From NCBI GenBank assembly GCA_017623265.1, contig JAGAPM010000065.1, positions 1 through 8,978 on the forward strand: 8,978 bases of DNA, written 5' to 3'. Below are positions 1-5,291 of this stretch, piece by piece (the stretch's first letter is position 1; each line of letters opens with the position of its first letter). The notes beneath the pieces are model-generated. The model had not been told where the DNA came from and did no database searches. It saw only the letters and a list, made by a program, of their open reading frames with translations. This DNA comes from Lentisphaeria bacterium (lineage in GTDB: Bacteria > Verrucomicrobiota > Lentisphaeria > Victivallales > UBA1829). The position numbers and the translations under genes are program-made.

Positions 1-376
1 TATCGTCAAAGAGTTCGATCCGGAAATAAATCCTGATGAGAAGTTTGACGGCGTTTCTCTGGAATACGCCTTCATCGACAAGCGCATCCGGGAGGAGCTG
101 ATCTTTTCGCGTCCGGAAGGAGAACGTTTTGAGGAGTTTGATTCCTGTACCATTGAGCAGCGTTTGATGGATATAGAAGGGGTACCGCACGACTATATTC
201 TGGTCGAAGTTACCGCATATCCGGAACAGGAATGGAACGAACTCAAAGCCGATTGGGAGAGTCACGATTGCTACAAAGATGATCCCGAAGGACGTGAAGC
301 CAATCTGTCCCGTAAGGAGGCTTGCAAAATCACCTATCAAGCGGAATACTACTTCAATATCAGCGATTTCTTCTGA
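1..376 (+). CDS. C-terminal fragment of an unrecognised acidic protein (5' end outside window)
   Basis: The reading frame is open from base 2 to a TGA at 374-376, giving 124 residues with no start in view. The first in-frame start-like codons (TTG ATG at 164-169) have the same kind of protein sequence before them, so they are probably internal. The piece is rich in Asp and Glu, has several aromatic residues (a Tyr-Tyr-Phe run near the end), and ends in Asp-Phe-Phe. I see no signal peptide, membrane segment or catalytic motif, and I do not recognise the family. It is probably a soluble cytoplasmic protein. No clear hairpin-plus-T-run terminator follows the stop. It points toward the tRNA-Val gene, which reads the other way. 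Coding status is supported by the open frame and codon use; function is unknown. Confidence 0.7.
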   Translation, partial: IVKEFDPEINPDEKFDGVSLEYAFIDKRIREELIFSRPEGERFEEFDSCTIEQRLMDIEGVPHDYILVEVTAYPEQEWNELKADWESHDCYKDDPEGREANLSRKEACKITYQAEYYFNISDFF

Positions 377-675
377 GGCTGATAAAATTTTACCACATTT
401 CATCCAGACAGCCGAAAGAGAAACGAAAAAGCCGGAGCGATTGTTCGACACCTAATATACTGGATTTTTTCATAAAGTCAAACATAAATTATTTATTGTC
501 AATATGTTATATGTTGCAGGTTGTTTCAGATTGTGCGTTCATATTGGGGCATAATGTTGATGCCGGTGGCAGGAATATAAAGTTTGAACTTTTTTGTACC
601 CGGATGAAAAGGGAATAGAGTTGAAACCACCCGTATGACACGTATGTGATTGGGGATGAAATAAACGTGATCGGC

Positions 676-785
676 AAAATTCCGTAAAATTCCGTAATTT
701 TCGCTTAATCGTGCAGATAGAGGCATGAGGTAGCAGGATTTTGCACAACGTGGAGGTCAAAATGCGTTCCGTAAAATTCCGTAAT
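676..785. repeat. Pair of 19-nt direct repeats, each built from a 10-nt-spaced TTCCGTAA doublet
   Basis: TTCCGTAAAATTCCGTAAT occurs at 680-698 and again, identical, at 767-785, 87 bp apart start to start. Within each copy TTCCGTAA appears twice with a 10-bp step, so both half-sites lie on the same face of the helix. The first copy is preceded by AAAA, making two perfect tandem 10-mers at 676-695. The spacing resembles a binding site for a dimeric DNA-binding protein, or it may be the remains of a short tandem array. No gene beside it is obviously controlled by it. Confidence 0.7.
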
Positions 786-800
786 CTGGTGTCAAAAACG

Positions 801-830
801 GGGCATTTTGGAGCATTTTGAGGGATTTTT
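801..830. repeat. Three degenerate 10-nt tandem units with phased T tracts
   Basis: Three consecutive 10-mers follow the pattern G-R-G-C-A-T-T-T-T-G: 801-810, 811-820 and a more diverged 821-830. The T tracts recur every 10 bp (806-809, 816-819, 826-830), and an A5 tract sits just upstream at 794-798. A/T tracts in phase with the helical repeat are known to bend DNA. The units end about 18 bp before the tRNA-Val terminator. They share the 10-bp period, but not the sequence, of the repeat pair upstream. Confidence 0.55.
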
Positions 831-847
831 GAGCAGGAAATTGCGGC

Positions 848-879
848 AAAAAAGCCCCGTAACTTGTTTGTTACGAGGC
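848..879 (-). terminator. Intrinsic terminator of the tRNA-Val gene
   Basis: On the minus strand a 10-bp stem (arms 879-870 and 863-854, one G-T wobble) with a 6-nt loop is followed at once by six T residues (853-848). It begins 18 nt after the encoded CCA of the tRNA, where a primary-transcript terminator would be expected. On the plus strand the wobble becomes a C-A mismatch and there is no T run, so it acts in one direction. Confidence 0.85.
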
Positions 880-897
880 GGATATCTTTAAAAAAGA

Positions 898-974
898 TGG
901 TGGGCGTAGTAGAACTCGAATCTACGACCTCCACGATGTCAACGTGGCGCTCTAACCAACTGAGCTATACGCCC
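898..974 (-). tRNA. tRNA-Val (anticodon GAC), CCA encoded
   Basis: The minus strand folds into a complete 77-nt cloverleaf. It has a perfect 7-bp acceptor stem (GGGCGTA with TACGCCC), a D arm GCTC/GAGC, a 5-bp anticodon stem CCACG/CGTGG with the loop TTGACAT, a 5-nt variable region, and a T arm GTAGA/TCTAC with the loop TTCGAGT. Anticodon GAC reads the valine codons GTC and GTT. The discriminator base is A (901), and the genome encodes the CCA end (900-898). The gene stands alone, with its own promoter upstream and terminator downstream. Confidence 0.97.
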
Positions 975-996
975 TCAATTTCTTGAAAGTAACATT

Positions 997-1024
997 AATA
1001 TATCATGTTTCCGGGATTTGTCAA
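997..1024 (-). promoter_or_regulatory. Sigma70-like promoter of tRNA-Val
   Basis: On the minus strand a consensus -35 box TTGACA (1024-1019) is followed after 16 bp by TATATT (1002-997), five of six matches to the -10 consensus. Transcription would start near 990, leaving a leader of about 15 nt before the mature 5' end at 974. The near-consensus boxes suit a strongly expressed stable RNA. Confidence 0.85.
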
Positions 1025-1094
1025 GCACTGGAATCGAAAATCTGTAAAAATATTTCCGAAAGCAACAAAACAGGCATATCCGGAAGCACAAAAT

Positions 1095-1123
1095 TTGACT
1101 TTTAAGCTGAAATGCTGTATGTT
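1095..1123 (+). promoter_or_regulatory. Probable promoter of the membrane metalloprotease gene
   Basis: TTGACT (1095-1100), 17 bp, then TATGTT (1118-1123) on the plus strand. The predicted start near 1130 gives a short leader of about 33 nt before the ATG at 1163. A better-looking TATAAA at 1123-1128 is 22 bp from the -35 box, too far to pair with it. The promoter diverges from that of tRNA-Val; the two -35 boxes are about 70 bp apart. Confidence 0.55.
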
Positions 1124-1162
1124 ATAAAAAATCAGAAATGCAGGAAAGGATAAAAAGGAACC

Positions 1163-1912
1163 ATGGGGGCGTACCTTGTTGATGCCTTGATCAACGCCGG
1201 AAAACTTCTGGGCAGTTGGGTATTACCGTGGCTCGTGGTTGCACTGGTCATGCAGTTACTGTCATCGTTTCTGCGAATCAGACTTGCACAGAAAATCGGT
1301 ACTTTACCCTATGTTTATCTGACTGCTCCGGGCGTGGTGGTGCATGAATTGAGTCATGCCTTTTTCTGCGTTCTATTCGGACACACCATCACCGACATGC
1401 AACTGTTTGCGCCGGAAGAGGATGGCACTCTGGGCTATGTATCACACGAATACAATCCCCGGAACCTTTATCATCAGCTGGGGAATTTTTTCATCGGGAC
1501 CGGTCCCATCTGGGGCGGTACTCTCCTGCTTTGGCTTCTCTCTTTTCTGCTGTTACCAGACCCTGTCAAGAGCGGCGATCAAACCCTGTGGCAACAGTTC
1601 GCCGCATATCTGACGATGTTTTTTACTGCAAATTTCTGGTGCAGCTGGCAGGGGTGGCTGTGGATCTATCTGGCATTCACCATCACACAGCATATCACAT
1701 TGAGCGGAGCCGATCTGGAAGGCGCCCTGACCGGATTCTGTTTTCTGCCGGTCCTGATCCTGTTTTGCACTCTTTGCTTCGGTTGGTGCGGCGCATGGGA
1801 AGAAACCGTTGTTCAAACTGGTTTGATGGCATTTTTCGCCCTGCTGCCGGTCTTTCTGCTGACCGTGACCGTTCTGCTGTTAAGTGCTGCGATCCTCCGC
1901 CTGTTCCGCTGA
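1163..1912 (+). CDS. Integral membrane protein with HExxH motif, M50 / site-2-protease-like metallopeptidase
   Basis: The 249-residue protein is very hydrophobic, with about six membrane segments (roughly 15-35, 50-70, 106-132, 150-175, 190-210, 220-247). His-Glu-Leu-Ser-His at 61-65 lies inside a hydrophobic stretch, the HExxH zinc-binding arrangement of intramembrane metalloproteases. A later Ser-Gly-Ala-Asp-Leu-Glu-Gly run (181-187) could supply the third zinc ligand through Asp184, as an Asp does in M50 enzymes. The stretch Gly-Thr-Leu-Gly-Tyr-Val-Ser-His (88-95) and the Gly-Asn-Phe-Phe-Ile-Gly run (107-112) resemble conserved parts of an uncharacterised bacterial M50-like family as I recall it. 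The ATG at 1163 has AAGGA close upstream (1155-1159) and a second purine-rich AAAGGA at 1145-1150. Substrate is unknown. It is a single-gene unit with its own promoter and ends at the cruciform element. Confidence 0.8.
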   Translation: MGAYLVDALINAGKLLGSWVLPWLVVALVMQLLSSFLRIRLAQKIGTLPYVYLTAPGVVVHELSHAFFCVLFGHTITDMQLFAPEEDGTLGYVSHEYNPRNLYHQLGNFFIGTGPIWGGTLLLWLLSFLLLPDPVKSGDQTLWQQFAAYLTMFFTANFWCSWQGWLWIYLAFTITQHITLSGADLEGALTGFCFLPVLILFCTLCFGWCGAWEETVVQTGLMAFFALLPVFLLTVTVLLLSAAILRLFR

Positions 1913-1917
1913 CCGAC

Positions 1918-2054
1918 CGACGCAGCCAACAGGGCGCGATCCTAAGCCCCGCAGGGGCTTGCACAAAAAACGCACGTATGGAAAAAGAACCATGCGTGCA
2001 TTTTTTGTGCGCCGGAGCACAGCTCCGGCAGGATCGCGCCCTGTGGCGGCGTCG
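1918..2054. repeat. Nested palindrome forming a perfect four-arm cruciform between convergent genes
   Basis: The outer stem pairs 1918-1943 with 2030-2054: CGACGC/GCGTCG, one A-G mismatch, GCC/GGC, one bulged A (1928), then a perfect 15-bp arm (1929-1943 with 2030-2044). Everything between is three abutting hairpins with no spare base. Arm A is 1944-1960 (7 bp, loop GCA). Arm B is 1961-2010 (10 bp, one mismatch, then 10 bp with one wobble, loop of 8). Arm C is 2011-2029 (8 bp, loop ACA). Both strands can fold alike. The element occupies nearly all of the 146 bp between the stop codons of the metalloprotease and lipoprotein genes. It carries no open frame of note. It could be an interspersed palindromic repeat (REP-like or MITE-like) or an elaborated terminator. 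The pairing is read directly; identity and mobility are unknown. Confidence 0.85.
1961..2010. terminator. Bidirectional intrinsic terminator (central arm of the cruciform)
   Basis: The inner stem pairs 1972-1981 with 1990-1999 (10 bp including one T-G wobble) around an 8-nt A-rich loop. On the plus strand it is followed by A and six T residues (2001-2006), ending the metalloprotease transcript. On the minus strand the same stem is followed by G and six T residues (complement of 1970-1965), ending the pyr/lipoprotein transcript. The A6 and T6 tracts also pair with each other and lengthen the arm, typical of terminators shared by convergent genes. Confidence 0.8.
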
Positions 2055-2058
2055 TTGA

Positions 2059-2847
2059 TCAGTAGCTCTGTTCCAGTTGTTCGGAACCGTCTTCAGCGGT
2101 CCGGAAGGAGAGGTTCAGTGCGCTGTCGATATACAGGTTCACGCCGTTCTGCTCCTTCTTGGTGATCCAGTATGTAAAGATGCGATACTGTTTCCCTTCC
2201 GGTCCTTTGGGAGCCATTGTAACCACATTGCTGTCCGGCTCGCCCAGGATCGTTTTCACTTCATCTGGACTCATGCCGGCTTTCAGGCCTTTGATCCGGT
2301 CGCAAAAATTTTTGAAGTCGGCGCCTGTCATACAGCGGAAGAGACCTTCTTTCTGCTGCATGGCGGAGAGCTGCTTTGCGATATCGGGCTGATTGAGTTC
2401 AAAAAACATCATGGGATCCGGCTGGTATGGGGGCAAATCCACCGTGGTCAGGATCCATTCCGTCCATCCGTTACGGATCGCCAGTTTTCCTTCCTGATTA
2501 CGGAATTCATAACAGGGGCTGTATGTCATCCAGCTGCCATCCCGATATCCGGGCGATTTGACATTGAAGATCTGACCGTCTTTTGTGACAAGAATACGGA
2601 AGTGATGTATGCCGTTGCTGACAAGCTGTCCCTTCCATTCCGTTCCCTGTTCTGTATTTATGGGATTGCATAAGAAGAAAAAGACTTTTGAACCATTAAC
2701 ATCATAAGCTGTCAGCTCGGCGCCATCTTTTTCCGGCAGCTGAAAATTGATTCCGAAAATCTGAAGCCATTTTACTCCGGGGGGAACCGTTTCAGCGATT
2801 TTGCTCTGTTCGCCCTCGTCAAACCGGACTCTGCAGACAGATCCCAA
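2059..2847 (-). CDS. C-terminal part of the interrupted lipoprotein, BamE/SmpA-like domain
   Basis: This 262-residue open frame begins directly after the TAG; its first usable start is the TTG at 2847, with no Shine-Dalgarno sequence in front. Residues 1-150 look beta-rich with many Trp, Tyr and Phe residues (for example Trp-Thr-Glu-Trp at 128-131), faintly like CBM9-type sugar-binding modules. Residues 187-205 hold Gly-Met-Ser-Pro-Asp-Glu-Val and Leu-Gly-Glu-Pro-Asp, the hallmark of BamE/SmpA-like repeats, followed by strands ending near 249. In known families this fold is common in outer-membrane-associated lipoproteins. The exact role is unknown. It ends at TGA 2059-2061, beside the cruciform element. 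Confidence 0.6.
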   Translation of the reverse strand: MGSVCRVRFDEGEQSKIAETVPPGVKWLQIFGINFQLPEKDGAELTAYDVNGSKVFFFLCNPINTEQGTEWKGQLVSNGIHHFRILVTKDGQIFNVKSPGYRDGSWMTYSPCYEFRNQEGKLAIRNGWTEWILTTVDLPPYQPDPMMFFELNQPDIAKQLSAMQQKEGLFRCMTGADFKNFCDRIKGLKAGMSPDEVKTILGEPDSNVVTMAPKGPEGKQYRIFTYWITKKEQNGVNLYIDSALNLSFRTAEDGSEQLEQSY

Positions 2848-3033
2848 CTAATCTTTCCGGACGGAAAAGAGGACCGGTGTTTCGCCTTCTGCGACCACAT
2901 ATTCTCCGGTCAGTTTGCCGTCTTTCAAAGTCAGGGACAGTTTTTCCGGTTGAACTTCCGGTGCTTCCTCCACGGTGGTACAGGCAGAGAGCCCCCAAGC
3001 CAGCAAAGAACAGATCAACAACTTTTTCAGCAT
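2848..3033 (-). CDS. N-terminal part of the interrupted lipoprotein (61 aa as encoded)
   Basis: If TAG is read as stop, the product is a 61-residue prolipoprotein cleaved before Cys18, leaving 44 residues. After the lipobox come a Thr/Glu/Pro-rich linker (about 19-31) and the beginning of a beta-rich domain (Leu-Ser-Leu-Thr-Leu-Lys-Asp and onward). The piece stops in the middle of this apparent domain, so it is unlikely to be functional by itself. It has the operon's proper ribosome binding site (AAGG, 8 nt spacing), so it would be translated. Confidence 0.6.
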   Translation of the reverse strand: MLKKLLICSLLAWGLSACTTVEEAPEVQPEKLSLTLKDGKLTGEYVVAEGETPVLFSVRKD

Positions 3034-3043
3034 GTTGCGCACC

Positions 3044-4348
3044 TTACCGATCTTCATCCAGCCGGGAGTAAACGCAAACGCCATCCACGAATGTGGCAGC
3101 AGTCCGGCCCTTTGCCTGATAACCGTCAAAGGGGGTATTACGGGACTTGGAATAGAAGGTGCTGATATCAATGGTATGTTCCACATCCGGATCGATCACG
3201 GTGACATCTGCGGCACTGCCGAGGGAAAGGGATCCGATGGGACGCTTGAGCAGCTCCGCCGGACCTTTGGTAAACTTGCTGATGAGCTGGGGCAGCGTGA
3301 GATATCCCTTGTGTACCAGTTCGGTCATGGTGACAGGGACAGCCGTTTCCAGCCCGATGATCCCGAAGGGAGCGTAGTCAAATTCCACCTGTTTTGCGGT
3401 CTGGGTATGGGGGGCGTGGTCAGTGGCGATGATGGTCAGTGTGCCATCCTGCAAGCCCTCGATGACCGCCATTCGATCGTCCTCCGAGCGGAGGGGCGGG
3501 TTCATCTTGTAGTTGGTGTCAAAACGCTTGATTTCCACGTCTGTCAGTGCGATATGGTGTGGGGTTGCTTCGCCGGTGACCGGGATTCCATTTGCCCGTG
3601 CATAACGGAGAAGAGCAACGGACTCCCGGGCGCTGACATGCTGCATGTGGATACGACAGCCGGTCATACGGGCGAGCATGATGTTGCGGGAGATCATCAG
3701 TTCCTCTGCGGCGCTGGGCTGACCTTTCATGCCGAGCAGAACGCTCCAATAACCTTCATGCATCACGCCTCCGGCGGCGAGAGCGGTATTTTCGCAATGG
3801 TCCATAATGGGCAGATCAAAGTTGCTTGCATACTCCACAATATGGCGCATAAGCTCATGATTCTGAACACATTTTCCATCATCAGAAAGAGCAGCGACTC
3901 CGACAGACGCCAGACTGCCGATAGGTGCCATTTCCTCTCCGGCGAGACCTTTGCTCAAAGCACCGCAGGGCAGCACATGCACGATCCCATCCCGTTCCGC
4001 CAGTTCCCGGATATACTGCACCTGAGCGGCGTTGTCTGTAACGGGGCTTGTATTGGGCATGGCAACGACCGTGGTAAAACCGCCGGCGGCGGCGGCCTGC
4101 GTTCCGGTACGGACCGTTTCCGCATCCACTTTGCCGGGTTGACGCAGATGCACATGCACATCGATAAAACCGGGGGCGACCACTTTGCCGGTCAGGTCCA
4201 GTTCTTCGGCATCCACGCCCTGCATAGCGGCTTCGTCCACAATGATGCCGTCTTTGATATATACCTTGCGCACTTCGTCGATGTTATTGACGGGGTCGAT
4301 GACCCGTGCGCCGGAAAGGATCCAGTTGTTCTGTTTTTTCATCATCAT
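3044..4348 (-). CDS. pyrC: Dihydroorotase, class I
   Basis: The protein (434 aa, usual length) catalyses reversible cyclisation of N-carbamoyl-L-aspartate to dihydroorotate, step three of de novo pyrimidine synthesis, in the cytoplasm. The amidohydrolase metal site is complete: His65 and His67 in Asp-Val-His-Val-His-Leu-Arg, Asp157 in Asp-Asp-Gly, His184 in Asp-His-Cys-Glu, His237 in Met-Gln-His-Val, and Asp310 in Ala-Thr-Asp-His-Ala-Pro-His. The spacing matches class I enzymes (PyrC of Bacillus/Aquifex type) rather than the shorter E. coli class II type. Met-Pro-Asn-Thr at 97-100 is also typical. Three ATG codons occur in a row; the first (4348-4346) is chosen because AGGAG lies 7 nt upstream and its ATGA overlaps the pyrB stop, implying translational coupling. 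It lies between two broken genes but is intact. Confidence 0.95.
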   Translation of the reverse strand: MMMKKQNNWILSGARVIDPVNNIDEVRKVYIKDGIIVDEAAMQGVDAEELDLTGKVVAPGFIDVHVHLRQPGKVDAETVRTGTQAAAAGGFTTVVAMPNTSPVTDNAAQVQYIRELAERDGIVHVLPCGALSKGLAGEEMAPIGSLASVGVAALSDDGKCVQNHELMRHIVEYASNFDLPIMDHCENTALAAGGVMHEGYWSVLLGMKGQPSAAEELMISRNIMLARMTGCRIHMQHVSARESVALLRYARANGIPVTGEATPHHIALTDVEIKRFDTNYKMNPPLRSEDDRMAVIEGLQDGTLTIIATDHAPHTQTAKQVEFDYAPFGIIGLETAVPVTMTELVHKGYLTLPQLISKFTKGPAELLKRPIGSLSLGSAADVTVIDPDVEHTIDISTFYSKSRNTPFDGYQAKGRTAATFVDGVCVYSRLDEDR

Positions 4349-4974
4349 TTCAACGCTCCTGCTACGAGGAAGAGGACCGCCATACGCACGGCGAGCCCGT
4401 TTGTTACCTGTTCAAGAATAACGGATTGAGGACCATCCGCAATGGCGGAATCCAGTTCCACGCCACGATTGATGGGGCCGGGGTGCATGATCAGCGTCTC
4501 GGGAGAGATATACTTCATGCTGTCCGGATTGATCCCGTAGAACTTGGCATATTCACCGGTACCGGGGAAGTATTCGGTCCGCTGACGTTCATGCTGGATA
4601 CGCAGAAGGTTGATCACATCTGCATCCTTGACCGCATCTTTCAGGTTGCGGCAGACCCGGACACCGATCTTTTCAAATTCTTTCGGCACCAGCGTTGCAG
4701 GACCGGAGATGGTCACATTGGCACCCAGTTTCAGGAGTCCCCAGATATTGCTGCGGGCAACGCGGCTGTGGAGAATATCGCCGATGATCGCTACATTCAA
4801 CCCTTCGATACGCCCCTTCTTCTCCCGCATAGTGAAGAGGTCCAGCAGGGCTTGAGTCGGATGGCTGTGTGCGCCGTCTCCGGCATTGACAATGCTGCAG
4901 TCCGCCAGTTCCCGGGAGAGGAAGTTGGGCGCTCCGGCAGCCGAGTGGCGCATCACAACGATATCCACCTGCAA
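4345..4974 (-). CDS. pyrB: PyrB C-terminal piece, aspartate domain
   Basis: A 209-residue frame that could begin at TTG 4974, which is the Leu102 codon of the restored protein and not a likely natural start. It contains the His-Ser-Ala-Ala-Gly-Ala-Pro segment, His-Pro-Thr-Gln (38-41), the Ile-Gly-Asp-Ile-Leu-His-Ser-Arg-Val run, Arg-Ile-Gln-His-Glu-Arg (aspartate binding) and His-Pro-Gly-Pro-Ile-Asn-Arg-Gly (164-171), all canonical. It overlaps the N-terminal frame by 22 nt. It ends in the ATGA shared with pyrC. Confidence 0.75.
   Translation of the reverse strand: MQVDIVVMRHSAAGAPNFLSRELADCSIVNAGDGAHSHPTQALLDLFTMREKKGRIEGLNVAIIGDILHSRVARSNIWGLLKLGANVTISGPATLVPKEFEKIGVRVCRNLKDAVKDADVINLLRIQHERQRTEYFPGTGEYAKFYGINPDSMKYISPETLIMHPGPINRGVELDSAIADGPQSVILEQVTNGLAVRMAVLFLVAGALK
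4348..4360 (-). promoter_or_regulatory. pyrC ribosome binding site, inside the pyrB end
   Basis: AGGAGCGTTGAAA on the minus strand runs into the pyrC ATG. It encodes the last codons of pyrB while serving as the pyrC Shine-Dalgarno sequence (AGGAG, 7-nt spacing). The same 13 nt recur identically before pyrR at 5867-5879. Confidence 0.75.
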
Positions 4975-5276
4975 TGCCCGGATATTTTTACCGTATCCAG
5001 CAGGGATTCACCTTTGCGGAGGCTGCTGGCATCTGCCTGCACATTGATCACGTCCGCACTGAGGCGTTTTTCCGCCAGTTCAAAGGAAAGACGGGTTCTG
5101 GTGCTGGGTTCCACAAAGAGGTTCACGACCGTTTTGCCGCGGAGAGCGGGCACTTTTTTCACATTACGCTGGGAAACTTTTTTGAACTCTTCCGCCGTAT
5201 CGAGGATATGTACGATCTCCTCACGGGAAAGGTCATAGAGACTCAGCAGGTCTTTTTTTGTCCAGTTGAAATCCAT
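4953..5276 (-). CDS. pyrB: PyrB N-terminal piece, carbamoyl-phosphate domain
   Basis: As encoded, 107 residues. Residues 1-97 are genuine ATCase, with Pro-Ser-Thr-Arg-Thr-Arg at 57-62 binding the phosphate of carbamoyl phosphate, and Arg-Lys-Gly-Glu-Ser at 87-91 supplying the active-site Lys loop from a neighbouring chain. The last ten residues are out-of-frame sequence after the A5 run, ending at TGA 4955-4953. It has the true start codon and ribosome binding site. Without the aspartate domain it could not be active. Confidence 0.8.
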   Translation of the reverse strand: MDFNWTKKDLLSLYDLSREEIVHILDTAEEFKKVSQRNVKKVPALRGKTVVNLFVEPSTRTRLSFELAEKRLSADVINVQADASSLRKGESLLDTVKISGHCRWISL

Positions 5277-5291
5277 TTTGCCGTTTACCTC

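Larger units (their letters stand above)
377..847. other. Gene-free AT-rich stretch with short repeats
   Basis: About 470 bases lie between the stop of the partial gene and the tRNA terminator. The open frames here (322-618 on plus, 539-934 on minus) have low-complexity, unconvincing translations, lack good ribosome binding sites, and overlap either the partial gene or the tRNA, so I do not call them. The left half (about 377-530) is AT-rich with scattered -35/-10-like words but no well-spaced pair. The right half holds the direct repeats and 10-nt tandem units listed separately. A small RNA or a regulatory or structural DNA role is possible, but nothing shows it directly. Confidence 0.5.
2059..3033 (-). 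pseudogene. Lipoprotein with BamE/SmpA-like domain, interrupted by one in-frame TAG
   Basis: Read through, this is a 325-codon gene starting at ATG 3033. The start has AAGG 8 nt upstream, overlapping the pyrC stop, and lies 10 nt after pyrC, so the gene is the last of the pyr operon. Residues 1-18 are a lipoprotein signal (Lys-Lys, hydrophobic core, Leu-Ser-Ala-Cys lipobox with Cys18), pointing to an anchored envelope protein. Codon 62 is TAG (2850-2848), and the same frame continues for 262 more residues. The joined segment reads smoothly across the stop as beta-strand-like sequence, so a single point change (for example CAG to TAG) is the simplest cause. The C-terminal part carries a BamE/SmpA-like motif. 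Alternatives are a sequencing error, readthrough, or two separate genes; the last is unlikely because the downstream piece has no good start. Confidence 0.7.
4345..5276 (-). pseudogene. pyrB: Aspartate carbamoyltransferase catalytic subunit, frameshifted as written
   Basis: ATCase joins carbamoyl phosphate and aspartate, the committed step of pyrimidine synthesis. The gene runs from ATG 5276 (GAGGT 10 nt upstream, 15-nt gap after pyrR) to TGA 4345, which overlaps pyrC. The first 97 codons are in one frame and the rest in another. The switch falls at an A5 run (4989-4985 on the minus strand). One extra A would restore Val-Lys-Asn-Ile-Arg-Ala-Leu-Gln-Val-Asp-Ile and a 310-residue protein, the usual catalytic-chain length. 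All active-site motifs survive on either side, so the lesion is recent or artefactual. No pyrI-like regulatory-chain gene is seen. Possible causes are a homopolymer sequencing error, a real mutation, or slippage on the A run. Confidence 0.85.

Noticed and set aside
322..618. 98-codon open frame on the plus strand
   Set aside because: It overlaps the end of the partial gene out of frame and then enters AT-rich noncoding sequence.
745..758. CGTGGAGGTC matching part of the tRNA-Val gene, considered as an attachment-site remnant
   Set aside because: The match is only 10 nt, is in the opposite orientation, lacks the tRNA 3' end that integrases usually use, and no integrase is present.
539..934. 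131-codon open frame on the minus strand
   Set aside because: It runs through the tRNA-Val gene and its terminator and has no ribosome binding site or domain character.
1531..2058. 175-codon plus-strand frame running through the cruciform element
   Set aside because: It is out of frame with the metalloprotease gene, Cys/Arg-rich, and explained by the palindrome.
2880..3186. Longer lipoprotein start at 3186, inside pyrC
   Set aside because: It would overlap pyrC by 143 bases and place 51 residues before an ideal signal peptide; the ATG at 3033 has a well-spaced Shine-Dalgarno sequence.
2975..4429. 484-codon open frame on the plus strand
   Set aside because: It is antisense to pyrC, whose active-site motifs are all present on the minus strand; the plus translation is rich in His and Gly with no recognisable domain.
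4983..4992. Canonical X-XXY-YYZ slippery heptamer for programmed -1 frameshifting in pyrB
   Set aside because: In the starting frame the codons are GTA AAA ATA; the A-site codon would not re-pair well after a -1 shift, and no strong downstream pseudoknot was identified. Simple slippage on the A run remains possible.
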